Assembly (NCBI GenBank): GCA_030606635.1
Contig: JAUWGA010000028.1
Location: 1-13,278 of the forward strand
Direction: 5' to 3'
DNA length: 13,278 nt
Source: Methanosarcinales archaeon
GTDB lineage: Archaea; Halobacteriota; Methanosarcinia; Methanosarcinales; Methanogasteraceae
Shown piece after piece: positions 1 to 6,476 of this stretch (position 1 is the first letter of the stretch; each line of letters starts with the position of its first letter). Below the pieces are notes generated by a model. That model searched no databases, was not told the DNA's origin, and worked only from the letters and a program-made list of their open reading frames with translations. A program made the translations under genes and the position numbers.

Positions 1-57
1 CATGCATTTATCGATGCAGGCATTCGGCTGGGCGTCTTCTGTGAGATGAAACAATGA
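1..57 (+). CDS. C-terminal end of a probable DUF357-family protein (partial)
   Basis: The frame is open from the first base to a TGA at 55-57 and encodes 18 residues containing the stretch HAFIDAGIRLGVF. This resembles the end of archaeal DUF357 proteins, where a conserved helix carries a W/F-hDAGhRLG pattern; that match is from memory and the fragment is short. The stop overlaps the start of the next gene as ATGA (54-57), so the two are almost certainly co-transcribed and translationally coupled. No function is established for DUF357. The rest of the gene lies outside the window. Confidence 0.5.
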   Translation, partial: HAFIDAGIRLGVFCEMKQ

Positions 58-395
58 ATTACAGCGTGACGATGGAAGCGGCATGGACAGTGCGGGACGT
101 AAAGACCGTAGACGATGCTATCGGTGTTGCGATCTCGGAGACCGGCAAACGATTTCACCCGAAACTCAGCTTCGTGGACATCGAGGTCGGATCGATCGTG
201 TGCCCGAACTGTGGCGAAGAGGCGGAAGCAGCGGTGCTGGTCGCAGGTACCGCACTTGTTGGGCTGATACTCTCGATGAAGGTCTTTGATGCGGAAAGCG
301 AGGAACATGCGGCACGGATCGCCAAATCGATGATCGGGCGTGCACTAAAGCGCGTGCCCCTGCGCGTGATCGAGGTTGTGGAATGGAACGGATAG
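54..395 (+). CDS. UPF0212 (DUF555) family protein
   Basis: This 113-residue protein has the layout of the archaeal UPF0212/DUF555 family: an N-terminal block with AAWTVRDVKTVDDAIGVAISE, a central Cys50-Pro-Asn-Cys53 knuckle, the ALVGL segment, and a C-terminal block with ESEEHAARIAKSMIGRAL. Its length matches the family. Only one CxxC pair is visible, so any metal site would need a second pair from a partner or a dimer. The function is unknown; the family is near-universal in euryarchaea, which suggests a housekeeping role. The start overlaps the preceding gene by four bases, and the 3' end overlaps the next gene by 13 bases, giving a tight three-gene operon. The family call is firm; the function is not. 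Confidence 0.9.
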   Translation: MNYSVTMEAAWTVRDVKTVDDAIGVAISETGKRFHPKLSFVDIEVGSIVCPNCGEEAEAAVLVAGTALVGLILSMKVFDAESEEHAARIAKSMIGRALKRVPLRVIEVVEWNG

Positions 396-1297
396 GCGAG
401 GTACTGAGAAACGGCGCATACACCTGGAAGCAAAACCCGATCCTATGTGCTCCGTTTGTCCTTGATACCTTTGTCAGGTTTTTATTTTTCATGATCGTGC
501 TTGCAGGACTCGTGGCAGTCATCGGCACCGACCTGTTCATGGCGATCGGATCCGGGATATCCGAGATCATGCAGGTGTCACAGACCCCGGGCGAGCCCTC
601 GATCGAGGCTGCCGAAACGATGGTTGAGGTCTATCAGTTGGCAGTACCGTTCACCGGAGTCTTCATTGTCGCACTTATCATCCTGATGATTGGGAGCGCG
701 CTGATCCGCACGTTCTTTGAGGTTGGAGCGGTCGGCATGGCAAAGAACGCAGCCATGACAGGCACCACACGGATGAATGATCTCTTCTGGTACGGGAGGC
801 GGAGCACAGTCAGCCTATTTCTTGCCAATATCCTGATAATGCTCATATTTCTTGCCGGAATCGTATTCCTGGTGCCAGGCATCCTGCTGCTCGATGCGTC
901 AGGTAGTGGCGGAGTGGCTGTGGCTGCCTTTGCCATCGGAATTATTTTATGGATAGGATACGCGATCGCCCTCTCGATCGGGTTTGCGCCGGTCACATAC
1001 GCACTCGTCATCGATAACAAAGGTCCGATCGAAGGCATCGAGAGGGGCTGGAAGTTCTTTTCGGGTCATAAACTTGATGTTTTTCTGATGTGGCTCGTGG
1101 TGATTGCGATATCTATGCTTATCTTTACAGTCGGGCAGATATTTTTTATGCATCCGGTTACGACCGTGATCTGGCAGTTCGTTGTCACATTGATCAATAT
1201 CTGCATTCTCATGCCGCTTATCACGGTTTGGTGGACGCGCCTGTATCTCAGCCGGGGGGCGCTTGCGGCAGGCACTCCAGCGCAAGCACCAGTGTAG
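383..1297 (+). CDS. Polytopic integral membrane protein of unknown function
   Basis: This 304-residue protein has about six hydrophobic segments, near residues 25-55, 86-110, 146-170, 176-205, 230-255 and 260-285. It has no catalytic or binding motif I recognise. A conserved-looking amphipathic stretch around residues 212-228 (GPIEGIERGWKFFSGH) sits between the fourth and fifth segments. This arrangement (an N-terminal RNGAYTWKQNP helix, then paired membrane helices and a GWKFF loop) resembles archaeal membrane proteins distantly related to the glycerophosphodiesterase membrane-domain group, but that is only a resemblance. The ATG lies inside the end of the UPF0212 gene, with GAGG seven bases upstream, so translation is probably coupled. 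It is likely co-expressed with UPF0212 in the cytoplasmic membrane. Confidence 0.75.
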   Translation: MERIGEVLRNGAYTWKQNPILCAPFVLDTFVRFLFFMIVLAGLVAVIGTDLFMAIGSGISEIMQVSQTPGEPSIEAAETMVEVYQLAVPFTGVFIVALIILMIGSALIRTFFEVGAVGMAKNAAMTGTTRMNDLFWYGRRSTVSLFLANILIMLIFLAGIVFLVPGILLLDASGSGGVAVAAFAIGIILWIGYAIALSIGFAPVTYALVIDNKGPIEGIERGWKFFSGHKLDVFLMWLVVIAISMLIFTVGQIFFMHPVTTVIWQFVVTLINICILMPLITVWWTRLYLSRGALAAGTPAQAPV

Positions 1298-1402
1298 AGG
1301 CAAGGGGTCATCGACCTATTACCCCCTCCGCATATCCTCCTGGCCACACATCCATACATCCACAAACAAGGTTGATGAACATCCGCCACCCATCACTACC
1401 CG

Positions 1403-2701
1403 ATGCTTGACCTGCTGATACTCTCGGTACTGATCGGCTTTGCGCTCGGCTTGATCTCAGGGCTCATCCCGGGCATACACACGAACAACTTTGCGCTGAT
1501 CCTGCTTGCGCTCTCTCCTGCCATCGCAGACCTCGGATTCTCAAATATCCACATAGCGGCGATGATCCTTGCGAACTCGATCACGCACACCTTCCTAAAC
1601 ATCATCCCCTCGGTGTATCTTGGAGCGCCTGACGCGGATACCGCGCTTGCGGTGCTGCCGGGTCACGCCATGCTGCTTGACGGGATGGGGATGGTGGCGA
1701 TCAGGTTGTCAGCCCTCGGCAGCGCAGGATCGATCGTCATGTCGTTGCTGATCGCAGCTCCGCTCGTTCTCTTCTTCGGGCATTATTACGACTTCATGCG
1801 CGAGAATATGGGCTGGATCCTGCTGATGATCGTTCTGCTCATGATTCTCACCGAATCTGGCAGATACGTCGAGGGGCAGGGGTCTCTCGTGCATCTGAAG
1901 TACAAATTCTACGCGGTTGTGGTTCTCCTGCTCTCCGGCATTCTCGGAGCGATCGCATTTTGGAACGAAGATCTGATGCACCCGTATTTCCAGTTCGGTT
2001 CACCCTCGATCCTTCTTTCGCTGCTGACCGGTCTCTTCGGCGCGTCCGTGCTCCTGATCAGCGTGCTTTCGAAATCAGTCCTGCCTGAGCAGCGCCAGCA
2101 TCCACTGAATCTCAAGTCGCGGTGGGTGCTGCGCGGCATCGCGGTCGGGAGCATCGCAGGAGCGATCGTTGCGTGGCTTCCTGGGGTCTCTTCAGGTGTT
2201 GCAACGGTGCTCGCACGGTTAGCGATCAGGGGAGATCTTGAACACCACCAGACAAGGGCTATGGAGTTCATCGTCTCGGTTTCCGGTACAAACACCTCAA
2301 ACGCCGTTTTCGGATTGATCGCGCTATTTATCATCGGTTATCCGAGAAGCGGCGCGATGGTTGCAGTACGGGATCTGGTTGGCGAAACGCTGGATTTCCA
2401 TCTGGTTCTGCTTTTCCTGACTGTTATCGTGCTCGTTTCGATTGCGGCTTATGCTGCCACGATATTCATCGGGGATCATGTCCCCTCCGTGCTCGCACGC
2501 TTCGATTACCAGAAAATATGCATGGCAATCCTTATCGGGCTTGTAGTGATGGTGATTTTATTTAATGGCGTCTTCGGAATCGCTATCTTCCTTGCAGCGG
2601 TGCCGATCGGGATGCTTCCGTACTATATGGGCGTCAAGAAGAGTCATGCGATGGGCGTGCTGCTGCTGCCCGTGATGATGTATTACTTTGGGGTAGGGTG
2701 A
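1403..2701 (+). CDS. TctA-family membrane permease (archaeal, stand-alone)
   Basis: This is a 432-residue, strongly hydrophobic protein with roughly ten or more membrane segments. Two related halves each begin with the GxxxGxxPG signature of the TctA (tripartite tricarboxylate transporter large subunit) family: residues near 16-24 (GLISGLIPG) and again near 248-262 (GSIAGAIVAWLPG, followed by VSSGVATVLARL). Bacterial TctA works with a small membrane subunit (TctB) and a periplasmic binding protein (TctC). Neither is visible here, and archaeal homologues usually stand alone, so the substrate cannot be inferred. It follows the UPF0212/membrane protein operon after a 105-base gap. There is no clear ribosome binding site before the ATG at 1403, so the start is less certain than the family. 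Confidence 0.82.
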   Translation: MLDLLILSVLIGFALGLISGLIPGIHTNNFALILLALSPAIADLGFSNIHIAAMILANSITHTFLNIIPSVYLGAPDADTALAVLPGHAMLLDGMGMVAIRLSALGSAGSIVMSLLIAAPLVLFFGHYYDFMRENMGWILLMIVLLMILTESGRYVEGQGSLVHLKYKFYAVVVLLLSGILGAIAFWNEDLMHPYFQFGSPSILLSLLTGLFGASVLLISVLSKSVLPEQRQHPLNLKSRWVLRGIAVGSIAGAIVAWLPGVSSGVATVLARLAIRGDLEHHQTRAMEFIVSVSGTNTSNAVFGLIALFIIGYPRSGAMVAVRDLVGETLDFHLVLLFLTVIVLVSIAAYAATIFIGDHVPSVLARFDYQKICMAILIGLVVMVILFNGVFGIAIFLAAVPIGMLPYYMGVKKSHAMGVLLLPVMMYYFGVG

Positions 2702-2779
2702 GCTCGTGCGATCACCATCCCGTGAAATGGAGGGTTGAGCATGACTACATTATGAATGCATCAGGAGCCGGTTTACGAT

Positions 2780-4384
2780 TTATGAGTGTGCCCGACCGCG
2801 TGCCGCCACAGCCTCGACAAACCCCTTGAATAGCGGTGCTGGCTTTTCAGGTCTCGATTTAAACTCAGGATGGAATTGGCACCCGATAAAGAACCTGTGT
2901 GATGGAATCTCCACAATTTCCATCCGGTTCTTGTTCTTTCCGGAAAAAACCATGCCATGTGACTCAAACTCGCTGATGTACTCCGGGTTCACCTCATACC
3001 GGTGCCTGTGTCGCTCGATGATGCTCAAGCTGCCGTACAGCCGGTGAGCAAGCGATCCCTCGGCAAGCACTGCCTCATAGTTCCCGAGACGCATACTTCC
3101 GCCCATGTCTGTGACGTCGTGCTGCTCTGGCAGGAGATCGATCACCGGATGCGCGGTATCGCAAAACTCCGAACTGTCCGCATCCTCAAAACCGAGCACA
3201 TCCCTTGCAAACTCGATTACTGCAAGCTGCATACCGAGGCAGAGTCCGAGAAACGGCACATCGTTCCTTCTGGCGTATTCGATCGCCCGGACCTTCCCAT
3301 CGACCCCGCGCTCGCCAAATCCGCCCGGAACAAGGATTCCGTCGAACCTTCCGAGAGTTGCCCGAACCGCTACGGCGTCATGGAGGCTCTCTGAATCAAT
3401 CCACCCGATATCGACCTTGCAGCCGCATTCAATCCCCGCGTGCTTGAGCGATTCCCGGATGCTCGTGTAAGCATCCCTGAGATTGATATATTTACCGACA
3501 ACGGCTACGGATACTTTTTCCCCACTCTCATTGATCTCATTCATTCGTTCAACGAGTTCCTGCCATCCTGCGTGGTTACCACTCTTTTTAAGTTCGAATC
3601 TTTCCCTGAGATAATCTGGTAACCCCTCTTCCTCGAATATCAGCGGAACATGGTAGATATCCTCAGCGTCAGGAGCGCTGATGACTGCATTTGTCGGAAC
3701 ATCGCAGAAGAGCGCGATTTTTTCCTTTGCCTCCCTTTGCAGCATGGACGAACACCGGGCAACAATGATGTTCGGATAAAGCCCGAGTTCCCTTAGTTCC
3801 TTCACCGAATGCTGGGTCGGCTTGGTCTTCTGCTCGCCCTGCGCATCGCTTGGAACGAGCGTCACGTGCACGAGCGCGAGATCCTGCGGCGCCTCTTCCC
3901 GCTGCATCTGCCTCGCCGCTTCGAGAAACGGCATGGACTCGATGTCGCCAACCGTGCCGCCGATCTCGATCAAGCAGACATCTGCACCGCTTGCCCCTGC
4001 CACCGTCCGAATCTGTTCCTTGATCTCGTTTGTAATATGCGGGATGATCTGCACCGTTTTTCCCAAATAATCGCCACGCCGCTCCTTTTCAATCACTGCC
4101 TTGTATATCTTCCCTGTGGTGATGTTGTGGTCGCTTGAGAGTTCGGTATCGAGGAACCGCTCGTAGTTGCCGAGATCGAGATCGACCTCGCCGCCATCCT
4201 TCAACACAAAGACCTCGCCGTGCTGGAACGGGCTCATGGTTCCGGCATCGATATTGATATACGGATCGATCTTGATCGCTGTCACCTCGTACCCCTTGCC
4301 CTTCAGGATTCTTCCGATGGATGAAGAGGTGATGCCCTTGCCAAGACCGCTCATGACCCCGCCGGTGACGATTACGTATTTCAT
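2780..4384 (-). CDS. pyrG: CTP synthase (glutamine hydrolysing)
   Basis: This 534-residue enzyme makes CTP from UTP, ATP and glutamine, the last step of pyrimidine nucleotide synthesis, in the cytoplasm. The N-terminal synthetase domain begins with VIVTGGVMSGLGKG (residues 4-17, the ATP-binding loop) and includes KIDPYINIDAGTMSP near residues 38-52. The C-terminal class I glutamine amidotransferase domain has the oxyanion/nucleophile segment GLCLGMQ with Cys382, and the catalytic His505 and Glu507 in CQFHPEF. All key residues are present and the length is normal. The gene is monocistronic, faces away from the accessory region, and has a TATA-like element about 25 bases upstream of its ATG with no ribosome binding site, suggesting a leaderless mRNA. 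Its stop converges on the TctA-like gene across 78 bases. Confidence 0.98.
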   Translation of the reverse strand: MKYVIVTGGVMSGLGKGITSSSIGRILKGKGYEVTAIKIDPYINIDAGTMSPFQHGEVFVLKDGGEVDLDLGNYERFLDTELSSDHNITTGKIYKAVIEKERRGDYLGKTVQIIPHITNEIKEQIRTVAGASGADVCLIEIGGTVGDIESMPFLEAARQMQREEAPQDLALVHVTLVPSDAQGEQKTKPTQHSVKELRELGLYPNIIVARCSSMLQREAKEKIALFCDVPTNAVISAPDAEDIYHVPLIFEEEGLPDYLRERFELKKSGNHAGWQELVERMNEINESGEKVSVAVVGKYINLRDAYTSIRESLKHAGIECGCKVDIGWIDSESLHDAVAVRATLGRFDGILVPGGFGERGVDGKVRAIEYARRNDVPFLGLCLGMQLAVIEFARDVLGFEDADSSEFCDTAHPVIDLLPEQHDVTDMGGSMRLGNYEAVLAEGSLAHRLYGSLSIIERHRHRYEVNPEYISEFESHGMVFSGKNKNRMEIVEIPSHRFFIGCQFHPEFKSRPEKPAPLFKGFVEAVAARGRAHS

Positions 4385-4401
4385 GATGGTTATTGGGCGG
4401 T

Positions 4402-4415
4402 CAAATATGTTAAAA
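4402..4415 (-). promoter_or_regulatory. Probable TATA element of pyrG
   Basis: Read on the minus strand this is TTTTAACATATTTG, centred about 25 bases before the pyrG ATG. No Shine-Dalgarno sequence lies between it and the ATG, which fits a leaderless transcript starting at or next to the start codon. It sits only 15 bases beyond the toxin relic's stop, so the decayed toxin-antitoxin locus abuts the pyrG promoter. Confidence 0.45.
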
Positions 4416-4430
4416 CATCGGTGCGATGCA

Positions 4431-4511
4431 TCATCTGTAAACCGCCCCTCTCGATTTCACCCTGAAGATGTAGACCACTTGATCACGATCGTTGATGGGA
4501 CAGAGTGTACA
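4431..4511 (-). pseudogene. C-terminal relic of a RelE/ParE-family toxin
   Basis: Directly after the antitoxin stop codon, and in the same frame, 26 codons run to a TGA at 4431-4433. The last 21 residues, starting at 4496, read INDRDQVVYIFRVKSRGAVY followed by Arg. This is the typical end of archaeal RelE/ParE toxins: an acidic turn, the beta strand VVYIhRV, then a basic xxRxxVYR tail. There is no start codon, no ribosome binding site and no room for the first 60-70 residues of a toxin. I infer that a deletion removed most of the toxin gene, leaving its tail behind the surviving antitoxin. The family match is from memory; a profile search of this peptide would test it. Confidence 0.6.
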
Positions 4512-4718
4512 TCAGAGTTTTCCATCTTCACGGAGTTCTTTCACGAAGTCGTCCCAATTCGTGAGATCTGGAGATCCTTTCATGGCCAATTCCAGATCTA
4601 TCCGATCCTCCAGCAACTCGATACACCCTTCCAACTGCTGGAACGATCTGATATCGAGTTGCACTGCGATTTTAGTGCCGGATTCGTTGGTTACGTATTG
4701 TTTTTGTATAGGGTGCAT
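4512..4718 (-). CDS. Solitary type II antitoxin (RelB/Phd-like)
   Basis: From the ATG at 4716-4718 this encodes 68 residues. A short N-terminal segment (MHPIQKQYVTNESGTKIAVQ) matches the beta-strand start of archaeal RelB/Phd-like antitoxins paired with RelE. It is followed by an LDIRSFQQLEGCIELLEDRIDLE helix and an acidic C-terminal tail ending DDFVKELREDGKL, the type of region that wraps a toxin. The frame can be extended upstream to a GTG at 4767-4769, but the internal ATG has GAGG eight bases upstream and gives the usual antitoxin length, so I prefer it. The toxin that should follow is reduced to its last residues (4431-4511), so this antitoxin is probably orphaned. It could still repress its own promoter or neutralise a related toxin elsewhere. 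Confidence 0.65.
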   Translation of the reverse strand: MHPIQKQYVTNESGTKIAVQLDIRSFQQLEGCIELLEDRIDLELAMKGSPDLTNWDDFVKELREDGKL

Positions 4719-4939
4719 TTTTAGGACCTCTATTCTGTGACGATTATTTTTCTCATGATTGGTCCTCACGTTTTGTTTCGATTGATTTTTGAGTTATAGG
4801 CTGTGTGATGGTTATTCGATGTCGTAGGCGATAAAAGTTAGGTGGTGTGGATTGGGAGCTGTCCTGCCATCTGGTTTTGGCAACCCCGTCCTTGGAGCTC
4901 TTTTATGTATGCTGAGTTCTATGGTACTGTTCATGGAGG

Positions 4940-5008
4940 ATAGCCGAATACGCAAACATCGCCAAAGGCAATGCGAAAGCACTGTATGCAGACTCTGTAC
5001 TTAAGTGA
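4940..5008 (+). pseudogene. Possible short gene relic of unknown family
   Basis: One frame ending in a TGA at 5006-5008 encodes IAEYANIAKGNAKALYADSV plus Leu-Lys. Its codon use and helical composition look like the end of a real protein rather than random sequence. There is no start codon or ribosome binding site, and the frame is closed a few codons upstream. I do not recognise the family. It could equally be chance. Confidence 0.2.
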
Positions 5009-5094
5009 GGGGTTTGGTGACTTCGAGAGACGGGTAGAACGTGTGTTGGGGGTCGGGTGGATCGCGCGATCGTAGGGGTCTGGGGCAGCACCAG

Positions 5095-5105
5095 TTTATT
5101 TTAAG
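5095..5105 (+). promoter_or_regulatory. Probable TATA box of the PanA/RelE-like operon
   Basis: TTTATTTTAAG lies about 65 bases before the ATG at 5166. Initiation about 25 bases downstream would give a leader of roughly 40 bases that includes the palindrome at 5143-5155 and the ribosome binding site. The position is inferred from archaeal spacing rules only. Confidence 0.35.
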
Positions 5106-5142
5106 TGCTATGACAACATTGAGACTATTGTTAGGAGATTAC

Positions 5143-5155
5143 AACTTTAAAAGTT
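5143..5155. promoter_or_regulatory. 13-bp palindrome before the TA operon (candidate operator)
   Basis: AACTTT-A-AAAGTT is a perfect inverted repeat around a single central base. It ends a few bases before the GAGG ribosome binding site (5157-5160) of the first gene. Type II toxin-antitoxin operons commonly bind their own antitoxin or complex at palindromes here, so autorepression is plausible. The repeat is AT-rich and could also serve as a TATA-like element. Confidence 0.35.
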
Positions 5156-5165
5156 TGAGGATATT

Positions 5166-5714
5166 ATGGCATCTAACGCACCTTATAGCGGCTCATCCGA
5201 ATCGCTCGACATAGAAAAATTCAAACGAGTTCTTCATTATGTAATTCATAAAACAAGTAGCATTGACAACGTAGGCAAAACGGTACTATATAAAATTCTG
5301 TATTTCACTGATTTCAATTATTATGAGATGTTCGAGGAAAAATTAACAGGGGAAACTTACTTGAAATATCCGTTTGGTCCCGCACCGCGTGATTTTGATG
5401 CTGTTGTAAAAGAACTCGTTGAAGAAGGGTTAATAGAAGAAAAAACATGGTTTGAAGGTGCATATAAAAAGATAAAATATCTTTCGACCGTTGAACCAAA
5501 TGTATTAAAGATTGCCAAAGAGGAATTGAATTTTATTGATGAAAACATAGATAAGTACTCCCGTTTTAATGCTACGCAAATAAGTGAGCATTCGCATAAA
5601 GACATCCCTTATATTACAGCGGAAGATTTCGAGGAACTTGATTACGAATTAGTGTTTTACAGAGATTCGGAACTATCAGTAAGGACATATGATGATATAG
5701 ATGGTGGATGTTAA
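5166..5714 (+). CDS. Panacea-domain (DUF4065) antitoxin-like protein
   Basis: This 182-residue protein carries the core of the Panacea/DUF4065 (SocA-like) domain. Residues about 36-90 contain the VGKTVLYKILYFTDF helix, a short linker, the LTGETYLKYPFGPAPRDFD segment with the characteristic GP, and a helix leading into VKELVEEGLI. Panacea proteins act as antitoxins to many unrelated toxins; SocA instead delivers its toxin partner to ClpXP. The first 18 residues are polar, and the C-terminal third is acidic with no motif I recognise. The ATG at 5166 follows GAGG by five bases. The gene overlaps the RelE-like toxin gene by 14 bases, the classic antitoxin-first arrangement. It is far more AT-rich than the flanking housekeeping genes, a sign of transfer. 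Confidence 0.82.
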   Translation: MASNAPYSGSSESLDIEKFKRVLHYVIHKTSSIDNVGKTVLYKILYFTDFNYYEMFEEKLTGETYLKYPFGPAPRDFDAVVKELVEEGLIEEKTWFEGAYKKIKYLSTVEPNVLKIAKEELNFIDENIDKYSRFNATQISEHSHKDIPYITAEDFEELDYELVFYRDSELSVRTYDDIDGGC

Positions 5715-6066
5715 ATTTGAGGCTGCTCCAGAGTTTCGTAAAGAATTGAAAAAATTATCTAAAAAATATAGATCGCTAAATGATGATTTTGAGAACTTTC
5801 AAAAAGTATTAACTAAAACATTGCCCAATCATACGTCGGGGACTTTTGAAATATCTGACCTTGGAGCAAATGTTAAAACATCAATTTATAAGGTGAAAAA
5901 TTTTAGATCTAGGGATTTTAGAGGCAAAGGTTGTAGAAGTGGATTTCGTATAATTTATGCACATATGCAAGATAGCGAAAAGATAATATTTATTGAGATA
6001 TATCATAAAAGTAATAAGTCGAATCAAGATGTAAGAAGAATTAAAAAATATTTTGAAGAGGTTTAG
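5701..6066 (+). CDS. RelE/ParE-superfamily-like toxin, partner of the Panacea protein
   Basis: This basic, 121-residue protein has the order of a RelE-fold toxin: an N-terminal strand and helix (FEAAPEFRKELKKLSKKYRS), a helix with a long variable segment, then GTFEISDLGANVKTSIYKVK, a strand pair around SGFRIIYAHMQ, and a last strand IIFIEIYHKSNKS followed by a short C-terminal helix. RelE-type toxins cleave mRNA in the ribosome, and ParE relatives poison gyrase. The sequence cannot tell which applies, although basic residues (Arg in SGFRIIY, Lys and Ser in YHKSNK) fall where RelE nucleases keep functional residues. It starts inside the end of the Panacea gene, so the two are translated together. 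It is AT-rich like its partner and appears intact. Confidence 0.75.
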   Translation: MVDVKFEAAPEFRKELKKLSKKYRSLNDDFENFQKVLTKTLPNHTSGTFEISDLGANVKTSIYKVKNFRSRDFRGKGCRSGFRIIYAHMQDSEKIIFIEIYHKSNKSNQDVRRIKKYFEEV

Positions 6067-6476
6067 TCATAGTTAGTAGCTCACATACTCTCAACCACCC
6101 ACCTCCGTCGTCGTTCGTCAAACACGCGACCTACCTCCGCGGATGTCCCGAATTCAGAGGTTGGCCCATAATTGGATATTTTGCGAAATCTGGATTATTT
6201 TCAGATATAAATCTCTGCTCGGTCTTCTTTTTCCGAGATTTTGGATTGTGAGACAGGCTCTTCATTTAGGGGTGGAGTGGTTGGGACTTGGCAGGTTGTG
6301 GATTCTAAAACCAAAAAGACCTAAAAATACTGTTTTCATCCCCCACCACCCATATCACCTCTGCATCCAGCCCGCACAGCGCATACACCCGCGTATCGAT
6401 CTCCTGATCCGTATCGTGATCTCGAACTCCTTGATCTTTCCTTCGATTTTGCTCGATGGCTTGCCGTGATGATCCT
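6067..6476. other. Convergent intergenic region with hairpins and a gene relic
   Basis: The toxin gene and purB converge on these 410 bases. From 6067 to about 6300 there is no coding signal. An AT-rich part holds a hairpin-like dyad near 6209-6236 (AAATCT...AGATTT enclosing CGG/CCG with a T-rich loop) that could help end toxin transcription. From about 6332 to 6462 lies the minus-strand relic described separately. I found no tRNA or mobile element ends. Confidence 0.45.
6332..6462 (-). pseudogene. Frameshifted C-terminal relic of a restriction-type DNA methyltransferase
   Basis: On the minus strand one frame encodes KPSSKIEGKIKEFEIT (from 6462). A second frame then continues with DTDQEIDTRVYALCGLDAEV and ends near VGDEN. 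Joined, these match the C-terminal pattern of Eco57I/type IIG-like and related N6-adenine methyltransferases: a charged coiled helix followed by xxEIDxxVYxLYGLTxEEIxxVE. The join near 6410-6420 needs a one- or two-base frameshift. The normal YGL is CGL and the TEEI core is degraded, as expected for decay. No catalytic domain (NPPY motif) is present anywhere in the window. It lies directly downstream of purB on the same strand. The match is from memory of the family pattern, hence moderate confidence. Confidence 0.5.

Larger units (their letters stand above)
4770..5165. other. Intergenic region between orphan antitoxin and PanA-like gene
   Basis: These 396 bases hold no convincing complete gene. 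They contain the divergent upstream regions of two toxin-antitoxin loci, a short open stretch that may be a gene relic (4940-5008), a perfect 12-bp palindrome GATCGCGCGATC at 5060-5071, and the promoter elements of the PanA-like gene near 5095-5155. The base composition changes sharply around 5090, from mixed to AT-rich. I saw no tRNA, terminal inverted repeats or clear att duplication. Confidence 0.5.

Noticed and set aside
2702..2779. Terminator between the TctA-like gene and pyrG
   Set aside because: No convincing hairpin or T run could be seen in this short convergent gap.
3002..4138. Plus-strand open frames opposite pyrG
   Set aside because: They are antisense to CTP synthase and show no domain, initiation signal or coding-like composition.
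5060..5071. Perfect palindrome GATCGCGCGATC as an operator
   Set aside because: GATC and CGATCG words are very frequent throughout this genome's coding DNA, so a 12-bp palindrome of this composition is weak evidence.
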